Assembly (NCBI RefSeq): GCF_036503815.1
Contig: NZ_AP027765.1
Span: 35,975-99,974, forward strand
From: Escherichia coli
GTDB lineage: Bacteria; Pseudomonadota; Gammaproteobacteria; Enterobacterales; Enterobacteriaceae
Direction of reading: 5' to 3'
DNA: 64,000 nucleotides
How positions within the stretch are numbered: position 1 is the first letter of the stretch; every line of letters begins with the position of its first letter. The translations under genes and the position numbers were made by a program. The notes beneath the pieces are model-generated. The model did no database searches. It saw nothing but the letters and a program-made list of their open reading frames with translations, and was not told where the DNA came from. Shown here in pieces: positions 9,625 through 17,314 of the stretch.

Positions 9625-10004
9625 TATTGCTGCCCTCCCTTAATGTGTTCTCCCGGCGCATACGGCGTTTCAACAGGAATATCCCGATATTTCCGTATAT
9701 TAATTCGTACATTGGGAACAGAAAAAAATGTAACAAGAAACCCGGCTGCAAGCGCATATAACGCATACGGAATGACATATATCAGGATATTCCACATATA
9801 AATCGAATTATTTAATTCTGGGTCCGTTTTCCACGAATCAATACAGGCATCAAAAATAATATTCATAGCTGTCCATAAAACAATTCCGGCAGTCAGGAAT
9901 ACCAGAGACAATCCAGCATACCTGTCAGTAATTCTGGAAATGTATTTATAATCTCGTTCTGTACTTCTGATTTTGAGTTCAGGATTGTTTTTATTTTCTC
10001 TCAT
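9624..10004 (-). CDS. trbF: TrbF inner-membrane protein of the tra operon
   Basis: A 126-residue protein with two membrane segments (about 34-55 and 75-100). I start it at MRENKNN (10004), preceded by AGAGGGA at good spacing and giving the length I recall for F TrbF. A longer frame to 10037 lacks a ribosome site. It is not essential for transfer in F and its function is unknown. The start overlaps the end of trbJ. Confidence 0.93.
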   Translation of the reverse strand: MRENKNNPELKIRSTERDYKYISRITDRYAGLSLVFLTAGIVLWTAMNIIFDACIDSWKTDPELNNSIYMWNILIYVIPYALYALAAGFLVTFFSVPNVRINIRKYRDIPVETPYAPGEHIKGGQQ

Positions 10005-10272
10005 TATACGTTCCCTCTGATATTTCCGATAATTCATTCAGACCAGTCCTGCGGCTGTAATATATTTCAGACACCGAAATCCATCCCACAATTGCCCCCA
10101 CAAAAAACACAACAGAAACAGAAAAGGTAAGGCACAGCGAAACGACAATTTCTACAGGGCTGGCGGGATAAAAAAGCCCCTGATGGATAAAGGGGATATT
10201 CAGGCTGACGATTATTCCCGTCGCGATGCCGGATATTCCGGCAATGAGTAACACCACCTGCTTATTTCGCAC
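9991..10272 (-). CDS. trbJ: TrbJ small inner-membrane protein
   Basis: A 93-residue protein with two membrane helices (about 6-27 and 36-63), matching F TrbJ in length. The start is a GTG at 10272 with GGAGGG upstream; extending further upstream only enters trbB in another frame. It overlaps trbB at its start and trbF at its end. No function is established in F. Confidence 0.92.
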   Translation of the reverse strand: MRNKQVVLLIAGISGIATGIIVSLNIPFIHQGLFYPASPVEIVVSLCLTFSVSVVFFVGAIVGWISVSEIYYSRRTGLNELSEISEGTYNERK

Positions 10273-10807
10273 CTTTTTTCCCTCCGTACATCTGCAGAAC
10301 GGTATCCATCCGCGCCATAAAACCGGCGGCATCCGTTGCCCCCTGTAAAAGCGGTAATGCCTCAAGCGTGTTGACGTTGACCAGGAAGGTGGTCGGTGTG
10401 GCCACCGGAATATTCGGGAAGAAGGTCTGCATCACGTCCGGTGGCACCGGTAATGCTTCCGGAAAGGCGGTATCCCCCTGACCATCCAGGGTGTAGGGAA
10501 AAACGGAAAAGCCGTACTGCTGTGCCAGCTGCTTCAGTACCGGGTCAAACTGGTGACAGTAAGGGCAATGCCCCTGCATAAACAGCACCACCTTCCAGTC
10601 GGCCAGGTTAACCTGCCTGCCGTTGCTGAGGCGGAACCAGCGGGGAGCCGGCTTTTCTGTCCTGGCTGATGTGTCTGCTGTCGGTTGTGCAGGCTGCGCG
10701 GCCATGCCCTGCGGATTCCAGAGTCTTTCAATTTCATCCCGGGTGGAGGCCTGCACACCTGTGACCATCATCAACAAAATGACCGGCAGTAATTTAGTGA
10801 GAGACAT
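10262..10807 (-). CDS. trbB: TrbB periplasmic thioredoxin-like disulfide isomerase
   Basis: A 181-residue exported protein with signal MSLTKLLPVILLMMVTGVQA. It has a thioredoxin fold with active site C-P-Y-C inside GHCPYCHQF near residue 84. In F, TrbB acts as a disulfide isomerase that helps cysteine-rich assembly proteins (TraH, TraN, TraU) fold. It overlaps traQ upstream and trbJ downstream. Confidence 0.96.
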   Translation of the reverse strand: MSLTKLLPVILLMMVTGVQASTRDEIERLWNPQGMAAQPAQPTADTSARTEKPAPRWFRLSNGRQVNLADWKVVLFMQGHCPYCHQFDPVLKQLAQQYGFSVFPYTLDGQGDTAFPEALPVPPDVMQTFFPNIPVATPTTFLVNVNTLEALPLLQGATDAAGFMARMDTVLQMYGGKKGAK

Positions 10808-11078
10808 GTCCGCCCTCCTGCTGCTCTGCCATCATGGCCTGTTGCCTAGCTTCCAGTGCCTCACGCTCTTCCCGGCTGACACGGGCAATCCATGCATCCA
10901 GCACCTGGTATGCGCCGAACAGCACAAGGATGGCCGCAATCAGCTCCGCCAGAAAAAAAGCCATCCAGGGGTTGCTGTAAACAAGACGGGCGACGATATG
11001 AAACCAGACACCCAGGGAAAATACCCACATTCCCGTAATATCAAGCCGGGGTAAAGAGAATCTGCGTTTACTTATCAT
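10794..11078 (-). CDS. traQ: TraQ propilin chaperone
   Basis: A 94-residue inner-membrane protein matching F TraQ in length and sequence as I recall it. TraQ inserts TraA propilin correctly into the inner membrane. The N-terminal half carries two hydrophobic segments (about 15-32 and 38-58). The C-terminal half is charged and ends QQEGGHVSH. It lies between trbA/artA and trbB, its position in F. Confidence 0.95.
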   Translation of the reverse strand: MISKRRFSLPRLDITGMWVFSLGVWFHIVARLVYSNPWMAFFLAELIAAILVLFGAYQVLDAWIARVSREEREALEARQQAMMAEQQEGGHVSH

Positions 11079-11158
11079 GTTAAACTCCGGTTATTATTTA
11101 CATGAGAGTATTCATGTCTGTAATATTCGCGTTTGTGTGATATTAATCAGAGGTACAA

Positions 11159-11473
11159 ATGGAAAAGCGATCTTTTAAAGAAAAACTGGAAATAATCAGA
11201 AACATAATAAGAGAGTCGTTACTGGGAAATGCGGCAATTATTGCGCTGATATATGCAGCATCACATTCATTACCGGTCAATGCCTTCCCTGACTATCTTG
11301 TAATAAGTTTATTAAGTATCGCAGCAGGCATCGTTGTATTATGGTTATTTTCAATTATCTATATTTATTTTTGTGAGCTATTCAGAAGCCACTGGATTGC
11401 GGTATGGTTTATCATATGGTCTTCAGTAATCAACCTCATTATTTTGTATGGTTTTTATGACCGTTTTATATGA
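11159..11473 (+). CDS. artA: ArtA, antisense-strand small membrane protein
   Basis: A 104-residue protein encoded against the direction of the tra operon, between traQ and trbA, exactly where F carries artA. Three hydrophobic segments are visible (about 22-42, 46-70, 77-98). Function is unknown. Its stop (11473) falls just before the end of trbA (11475) and is convergent with it. Confidence 0.88.
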   Translation: MEKRSFKEKLEIIRNIIRESLLGNAAIIALIYAASHSLPVNAFPDYLVISLLSIAAGIVVLWLFSIIYIYFCELFRSHWIAVWFIIWSSVINLIILYGFYDRFI

Positions 11474-11474
11474 C

Positions 11475-11822
11475 TTAGCCTGTCATAACCCCCCTTATAA
11501 AAAACCACATCACTCCGGACCATACCGATGACAACATAATACAGATAAATATTCTTCTGAACCTGTCGAAGCTCGTAACGTCCGGTAATGCGGCCGCAAC
11601 TATTGAAACAACCAGTGCTGCGCCCTGACTCATAATTGCACCACACAGAAACCAGAGACTGGCGGTAAGCACATATAAACACGCGATATTAATAACAAGG
11701 AAAACCAGTGAGCTCAGGAGAAACATTTTCCTGTCATTACGCTCAGAAAAGAAATAACCGGCAATAATGACAAATATTAACAGAACAACACCTGTAAACA
11801 TTTTCAAATAATCTTCACTCAT
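11475..11822 (-). CDS. trbA: TrbA inner-membrane protein
   Basis: A 115-residue membrane protein with about four hydrophobic segments, the length of F TrbA, lying between traF and artA. It is not essential for F transfer and its role is unknown. The start ATG at 11822 follows 15 bp after the end of traF. Confidence 0.92.
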   Translation of the reverse strand: MSEDYLKMFTGVVLLIFVIIAGYFFSERNDRKMFLLSSLVFLVINIACLYVLTASLWFLCGAIMSQGAALVVSIVAAALPDVTSFDRFRRIFICIMLSSVWSGVMWFFIRGVMTG

Positions 11823-11837
11823 AAATCAAATCCGCGA

Positions 11838-12581
11838 TTAAAAATTGGGTTTAAAATCTTCAGAAACGTTCAGGAACTGTTTTGCCAGGTCGTCCTGCGA
11901 AATAAAGCCGTATGATAACGGGCGAACACTGCCCTGTTTCGGGTCAACCAGCATCATGGCCGGGAAATATTTCACGCCGAGGCGCTGCGCCTGCCCCTGG
12001 TCAGTCCGGGAATCCGGCAACAGCGGATTAATCACGCCATCCACGGAAACGGGAATAACACTCAGACCATACGTATCCCGGAAGCCATTAATGACCTGCG
12101 CCAGTTGCCCGTCGATGGGGTCCTGCCCCCGGTAAAAAAACATGATGCCGTAGTGTTCAGCCAGTTTCGCAATGGCCTGTCGCTGCTGCGCCTGGTCTGC
12201 TGCCAGCTGGTTCCGTACCGTGCCGTTGTAATGGCTGTACTGCAGGTTATAGTCCAGTTCAGGATGTGCCAGCATGGCCTTTCTGGCGCTCATGGTGAAA
12301 AGCCCGGCCTGCTGAGTCCAGTAATTTTGCAGCCGGAAATATTTCACAAAATTATCCACGCCAGGATACAGAATGGCTTCGTACAGCGCCCGCTTTGTTG
12401 CCGTCTGCAGTGCGGCCAGTTTCTGCATAATATCCGGTTCCTGACGAGGGGCTGCAGGTACAGGTTTATTTTCTTTTTCCTTCGGATTTATTTTCTCGTT
12501 ATACCACTGCCAGCCTGCATCTTTTCCTGACGCCGGAAAAATAAAGCAGCAGAGTAACAGTGGCAGTAATGCTTTATTCAT
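11838..12581 (-). CDS. traF: TraF pilus assembly protein (thioredoxin-like fold)
   Basis: A 247-residue periplasmic protein with signal MNKALLPLLLCCFIFPASG. The C-terminal domain is thioredoxin-like but lacks a CxxC active site (FFYRGQDP in its place), as in F. It works with TraH, TraU, TraW and TrbC in pilus extension. I start it at MNKALL (12581), with AAAGGA upstream and a clean signal peptide; a reading frame ten residues longer has no advantage. It overlaps the end of trbE. Confidence 0.96.
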   Translation of the reverse strand: MNKALLPLLLCCFIFPASGKDAGWQWYNEKINPKEKENKPVPAAPRQEPDIMQKLAALQTATKRALYEAILYPGVDNFVKYFRLQNYWTQQAGLFTMSARKAMLAHPELDYNLQYSHYNGTVRNQLAADQAQQRQAIAKLAEHYGIMFFYRGQDPIDGQLAQVINGFRDTYGLSVIPVSVDGVINPLLPDSRTDQGQAQRLGVKYFPAMMLVDPKQGSVRPLSYGFISQDDLAKQFLNVSEDFKPNF

Positions 12582-12834
12582 CTTCATTCCTTTCATCACT
12601 TTTTCTTTCATCAGGTTTCTGCAGGTCAGTCAGGGCAGAAAAACAAAAATACAGAATAAACAGGAGCACACCGGAGTAAAGGATAACGAAAGCAGCGGCA
12701 AGCATCCCGTCTGCCGTGGTTTCTTTTACCGTATCCCACGACCAGATAATTACCGGAGAAATGACAATCGCTGTAATCAAAAGCCGGATAAGAAAATCAA
12801 TAAAACGGTTCGACGTGAATATGACTTTCATCAT
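12574..12834 (-). CDS. trbE: TrbE small inner-membrane protein
   Basis: An 86-residue protein with two hydrophobic segments (about 11-32 and 43-66) and a charged C-terminus ending ERNEDE. Length and position between traN and traF match F TrbE. Function is unknown. Confidence 0.92.
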   Translation of the reverse strand: MMKVIFTSNRFIDFLIRLLITAIVISPVIIWSWDTVKETTADGMLAAAFVILYSGVLLFILYFCFSALTDLQKPDERKSDERNEDE

Positions 12835-12857
12835 TTCCCCCGGTTATTTCCCATACC

Positions 12858-14666
12858 TTACTGTCCTGCCTGTTTCAGCTGGTCAGCAATCTGCTCTTTC
12901 ACTTTCTGCGTCAGAACGCCACTGTCCGGAATTTTCTGGTTATTCATCAGGTCTTCGTAGAAGTTAGTGAAATCCAGTCTGTTGAACTGAATTTTCTGCA
13001 GCTCATCAACCGTAATCCCCCGACAGTCAGGATGCTTCGCACTACCAAAACTGATACGCAACTGACCGTTGCGCCCCTGCTGCTGGACTATCTGCGCCAG
13101 CTTCGAATCAAACTGACAGTAGCTGCGTTTTTTCTCCAGACAGACACCCAGCACTTTCTTCGAACAAAACTCCCCGACGCTGACGGTCAGTTTGTTTGAT
13201 TTTGCTTTAGCCAGGGCCTTTTCATCACTGCTGCATTTGGCCAGCCCGATATCCTGTCCCCAGCCGCTGTCCTTACAGCAGTTGCTGTATCCGGCTGCAG
13301 CCTTCTTACAAAATTTCGCCTGACCGGTGAAAGCACGGACATCCACCCCGTTCAGCGCCGCAACATCCTTACCTGCTGCGGCCAGTGCCGCCAGCTGAGA
13401 AACGGCTTCGGCAAAATCATTACTCTGCCCGCTCTGAGCCTTATCGCATTCGCCATCGAGACAGAAGACGTCTCCCCCACAGACCATCACTTTCCCGGAT
13501 GTTTTTGACTCACAGGAGTACGTGGCATATTCATGCAGACAGGCACCTTCTTCGGAGTAAAAGGCACACTGGTGTGACACCAGGGTACAGGCAGGATTGT
13601 CGGTGTAGGTCTGACAGGTTCCCTTGTCTGCTGACTGCGTGACATACGTGTCCCGGTATGCCCAGCAGCTCTGGTACATGCTGTATGACTGACCGTCTTT
13701 CACCAGCGTCCTGTTCCCGCCAGCCTCCGTACATTCTGTTTTTGTCAGTTTCCCCAGCTCCTTGCTGAACGGGCAGCTTTCAGACCAGACAACATACGGG
13801 GTGTACGAGGCTTTTTTTACCCTGACAACCAGACGCAGCTTCATTGACGTATGACGTTTGAATTTTGTATTCCCGACCCGGACGGGGTGAGATGAGGTAA
13901 AAGCAACACCGGCAGTCAGTGTTTTCTGTACTGGTGTAAATGAGGCATCTGCTGAGTATTTGGCATTCCAGCTCAGTGGGGTTCCCAGTACTGTAATTGT
14001 CATAGGTATACTCTTCTGCAGGTAAATACGACTCCAGCTGTAATGTGCATCGACAATTTCACCGGTAACGGGAGAGGTAATGGAGACAACATACTGACCA
14101 TTCACTTCACGTGCAGGTAGCTGACTCATTTCATACTCCAGCGTCCGGGTTTCCCATGTGGTACTCCCCTGCAGCTCCATACGGGCAGTTCGTGTGCAGT
14201 ACTGCTCCACCTGTAAATCCCGCTCACAGGTGTAATTCGTGTATTCACTCCTGCTAATCTCCTGCGCACTGCACTGCTGCCCGGTGTTTCCCACAATGCT
14301 GTCAGCCCGGTTCACCACATCCCTGCCGGTCTGGATAAACGGTGCATCCGGTGAAAGAATGTCTTTCGGCTTGTTCATGAATGACTCTGTAATGGTTTTT
14401 CCGGTTTCACCGGTCGCCCATTCCGTGGTGCCGTCATTTTTCAGGCCGCCATCCCCGCCGGCAGTCACGCCACCGTAATATTTTGTCTCGTCCGGATTCG
14501 CGTTATAGCCGGGGATACTCTCCTGTGGCTTAAAGCCCTGAATACTGCTGCTTCCCTGCCCTTTGATCTGGTGAGCAAAATCAGAACCGGCCCGGTAATC
14601 ACTGTTGCTGTCAGCCTGTGCCATGCCGGCAACCAGAGCCAGTATCAGAGGTAAAATACGTTTCAT
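12858..14666 (-). CDS. traN: TraN outer-membrane mating-pair stabilisation adhesin
   Basis: A 602-residue, cysteine-rich outer-membrane protein with signal MKRILPLILALVAGMAQA. TraN contacts a recipient outer-membrane protein and stabilises mating pairs. Its central region (about residues 170-330) is the part that varies between plasmids and sets the receptor (OmpA, OmpW or OmpK36 types are known). I cannot assign the receptor class from memory with certainty; the total length equals that recalled for F. The start overlaps the end of trbC by four bases. Confidence 0.96.
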   Translation of the reverse strand: MKRILPLILALVAGMAQADSNSDYRAGSDFAHQIKGQGSSSIQGFKPQESIPGYNANPDETKYYGGVTAGGDGGLKNDGTTEWATGETGKTITESFMNKPKDILSPDAPFIQTGRDVVNRADSIVGNTGQQCSAQEISRSEYTNYTCERDLQVEQYCTRTARMELQGSTTWETRTLEYEMSQLPAREVNGQYVVSITSPVTGEIVDAHYSWSRIYLQKSIPMTITVLGTPLSWNAKYSADASFTPVQKTLTAGVAFTSSHPVRVGNTKFKRHTSMKLRLVVRVKKASYTPYVVWSESCPFSKELGKLTKTECTEAGGNRTLVKDGQSYSMYQSCWAYRDTYVTQSADKGTCQTYTDNPACTLVSHQCAFYSEEGACLHEYATYSCESKTSGKVMVCGGDVFCLDGECDKAQSGQSNDFAEAVSQLAALAAAGKDVAALNGVDVRAFTGQAKFCKKAAAGYSNCCKDSGWGQDIGLAKCSSDEKALAKAKSNKLTVSVGEFCSKKVLGVCLEKKRSYCQFDSKLAQIVQQQGRNGQLRISFGSAKHPDCRGITVDELQKIQFNRLDFTNFYEDLMNNQKIPDSGVLTQKVKEQIADQLKQAGQ

Positions 14667-15301
14667 TTCCCGGAATCTCCTTTCCCTGCCAGTAAATCAT
14701 GAGCCACCTGCCGGCAGTCACCCGTGGCGGCCACTTTCTCCAGCGCCTGGCCGACCCGCAGGTTTCCCCGGATGATGTCGTATCCCTGACTGCAGAACAC
14801 CACCAGTGCCGGTACAGTGCGAATGCCGTACTGTGAAAACAGCGTCGGGTCGATCTGAACACCATCAGTCGCGCCGTCTTTCACCAGGGACAACACAGCT
14901 TCAGCGGTGGTCTTCAGGTCATTGTTCACCATGCCCCGCAGTGTGGCCGGAATACCGTAGTGCCGGGTTTCGCCCAGCATTCGTTTCAGCCCCTCTTCGG
15001 GAATGGAAAACGACACAAAATACAGAGCACCCTGCCGGGGTTTCCCGTCCAGCGAAGCCTGCTGTTTACGAACCAGCTCATCCAGGAAATGGTTATCTGA
15101 ACGCTGAAGGGGGTTTTCCAGCACCTGTTTCTCCGCCCAGGCTTTCAGCTGATGGTCAGGTTTTTCACGCAGTTGTCTGCTTAAATTTTCCTGCTGCTTC
15201 AGGAACTGGCGGTTTTCAGGAGTGTTCACGTTTTCTGACGCCATAACCGCCCCGTTCAGCATCATCAGCAGTGCTGCCAGAGATTTCATACTCAGCTTCA
15301 T
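14663..15301 (-). CDS. trbC: TrbC periplasmic pilus assembly protein
   Basis: A 212-residue exported protein (signal MKLSMKSLAALLMMLNGAVMA) with a thioredoxin-like C-terminal domain. It partners TraW in pilus assembly. Two adjacent ATGs exist (15304 and 15301); the second is better spaced from GAGGTGA. It overlaps traN by four bases and lies 8 bp after traU. Confidence 0.95.
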   Translation of the reverse strand: MKLSMKSLAALLMMLNGAVMASENVNTPENRQFLKQQENLSRQLREKPDHQLKAWAEKQVLENPLQRSDNHFLDELVRKQQASLDGKPRQGALYFVSFSIPEEGLKRMLGETRHYGIPATLRGMVNNDLKTTAEAVLSLVKDGATDGVQIDPTLFSQYGIRTVPALVVFCSQGYDIIRGNLRVGQALEKVAATGDCRQVAHDLLAGKGDSGK

Positions 15302-15309
15302 CATTCACC

Positions 15310-16302
15310 TCACAGGAAGACACAGTTACGTTTACGCCACATCAGGTAGCCGAAGTTTTTCTTTGTGTTGGGCGGATTTTTCCCGGTTTCCCAGCGGGTC
15401 ACGCTGCGCCCGAACGGGTGGCACTGCCCGCTGTCCGGATACATATTCACCATCTGGTAACGCCAGCGTTCTTTGGGCAGGATTGGGGACGGATATTCAT
15501 TACAGACGGCGTTATTTTTCCCGATGGTTTCCATAATCATGCCCTGACGGTGCAGCTTGAACGCCATGCGTTCACTGACCAGCAGGGAGGACTGCAACGG
15601 ACTGGACTCATTACTCACCCAGCCATTGAACGGGTACATACTTCCCTGCGAACCGGCACACCAGAACAGAACATCGAGAGGCATATTAAAGGCGCTGGCA
15701 ATCGCATCTGCTGCGCAGGCTCCCTGTGCTATCGGATTGGCAAAGATGACAGCTTCCGGATTGAGAATGGTGGTCAGGCTGCTGTCCGTCCAGGTGGGGT
15801 CGATTTCAGAAAGATAAGCGATATCCAGGTCACCACCTTCCAGACAGCCCAGCGATGTGATGATGTTCAGCCAGTACGTCAGCGGGTATTTGTACCAGTG
15901 AACGTGATAGAACGCCCCATTTACCTGCTTCTCATCCTTTTTCGCCGTTCCCTGTGCCGTTTTACCAAAAGCCGGCAGGCTGAAGCCCAGGTTCACCATG
16001 CATCCCGGTGACCGGGTGACGTCCGTCAACGCCATCGGCTCCCAGTAACCAATGGCCAGCCCGATACGCCTGAACAGCGGCGGCGGTGCCGGACAAATCT
16101 GAATGGGCATCGACGGGTTCGCCGTGTCGGGGACCTTACCCTGACTGACTTTGATACTGCCCAGCGAGAGCGGGAAAATACAGCTCCAGCAGATATCTGT
16201 GATCGGGTTTACAAAACGCCCCTCACAGGCAGAATCCGCAGACGCCGCAGGGACATGACCGGCGAAAAGGAATAACATCAGCAGCCACAGCCTTCGCTTC
16301 AT
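15310..16302 (-). CDS. traU: TraU pilus assembly and DNA transfer protein
   Basis: A 330-residue cysteine-rich periplasmic protein with signal MKRRLWLLMLFLFAGHVPAASA, identical in length to F TraU. It is needed for efficient DNA transfer and for pilus assembly together with TraF, TraH, TraW and TrbC. The start overlaps the traW stop by 4 bases. Confidence 0.97.
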   Translation of the reverse strand: MKRRLWLLMLFLFAGHVPAASADSACEGRFVNPITDICWSCIFPLSLGSIKVSQGKVPDTANPSMPIQICPAPPPLFRRIGLAIGYWEPMALTDVTRSPGCMVNLGFSLPAFGKTAQGTAKKDEKQVNGAFYHVHWYKYPLTYWLNIITSLGCLEGGDLDIAYLSEIDPTWTDSSLTTILNPEAVIFANPIAQGACAADAIASAFNMPLDVLFWCAGSQGSMYPFNGWVSNESSPLQSSLLVSERMAFKLHRQGMIMETIGKNNAVCNEYPSPILPKERWRYQMVNMYPDSGQCHPFGRSVTRWETGKNPPNTKKNFGYLMWRKRNCVFL

Positions 16303-16931
16303 TTTCTGCCCTCCTCTGTCGGAATAAATTCCACCTTCAGGAAGCGATCGCCGGGAACGGCGCTCACCCGTGCCGGGACCTGATCAATGCCGAGGCGCTG
16401 GCAGAGCACACCGTTCTGGTCAAAGTAAACACGGCTGTCAAGAGACTTCTGCATCTCCGGGATACTGCCCTGCACGAGGATAATTTTGCTCTCCAGTGTG
16501 GGCGGCGTCTGGCGTTTCATCCAGGCCACCTGCGCCGGATCATCGCCATTGATGAAATACAGCGTCTGGTTAAAAGGAACATACTGCAGCGGATTCATCA
16601 CTTCACCCTGACGGGCAAACACCTGCCCTTCGTTATCCCGGATATCCGCAGCCAGTCTGACGGACGGGTCAAACAACCGGCTGCCGTATTTCTCCGTGCG
16701 TCCGATACCGGGCACGGCAGGGGGCCGCAGACTGTTGCGGATCACCCGCTCCTTAAAGGCATCCATTTTCCGGCCCATCTCACCGGACTGCTCCAGTGCT
16801 GTCAGGCGCTGCATGATCACCGTCAGCATGTCCGGCTCCTTTACCGGCCACAGATCGCCCCAGGTACCAAGATCGGCGGCGGCCACACTCTGCCCCCATA
16901 TCAGCAGGGCAATCAGCCCCCGGCATCTCAT
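16299..16931 (-). CDS. traW: TraW periplasmic pilus assembly protein
   Basis: A 210-residue exported protein starting MRCRGLIALLIWGQSVAAA, which is a signal peptide. I chose the ATG at 16931 because an upstream extension of 38 residues overlaps trbI and lacks a signal. TraW interacts with TrbC and is required for pilus extension. It overlaps trbI by 4 bases at the start and traU by 4 at the end. Confidence 0.96.
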   Translation of the reverse strand: MRCRGLIALLIWGQSVAAADLGTWGDLWPVKEPDMLTVIMQRLTALEQSGEMGRKMDAFKERVIRNSLRPPAVPGIGRTEKYGSRLFDPSVRLAADIRDNEGQVFARQGEVMNPLQYVPFNQTLYFINGDDPAQVAWMKRQTPPTLESKIILVQGSIPEMQKSLDSRVYFDQNGVLCQRLGIDQVPARVSAVPGDRFLKVEFIPTEEGRK

Positions 16932-17314
16932 GGTTCCGCCCTCATTCGCCGGGCAATATCCTGCTGGATTTCCCGGGTGATATCCGGTGCCCCCTGTACC
17001 ACAGCAGGCGACACCAGAATGACCGCGTGGTGTTTCTGCTGCCACGCCTGCAGGCTGGCTTCCAGTGCCGTGTTAAAACGCGCTGAAAGGGCTTTTGACT
17101 GCGCTTCTGACAGTTGTTTCTGACTGGCGCTGTCAAAAAACGCATCCACGGTCTGTTTCATGTTGAAGGTGACAGTCACCGGTGCGTTCAGTCTGACAAT
17201 GCCGTAACTGACGGCTGCGTTCAGTAACACCATTGCCAGGCATCCCGGCACCGTCCACCACCAGTGGCTGCGTCGTTCTGCCGTGACGTCGGCGGGTTTC
17301 TGCGTTGAACTCAT
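16928..17314 (-). CDS. trbI: TrbI inner-membrane protein affecting pilus retraction
   Basis: A 128-residue protein with one membrane segment (about 22-42) and a periplasmic part predicted helical, equal in length to F TrbI. Loss in F gives unusually long pili. It overlaps traC and traW by four bases each, making a tightly coupled run traC-trbI-traW-traU. Confidence 0.94.
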   Translation of the reverse strand: MSSTQKPADVTAERRSHWWWTVPGCLAMVLLNAAVSYGIVRLNAPVTVTFNMKQTVDAFFDSASQKQLSEAQSKALSARFNTALEASLQAWQQKHHAVILVSPAVVQGAPDITREIQQDIARRMRAEP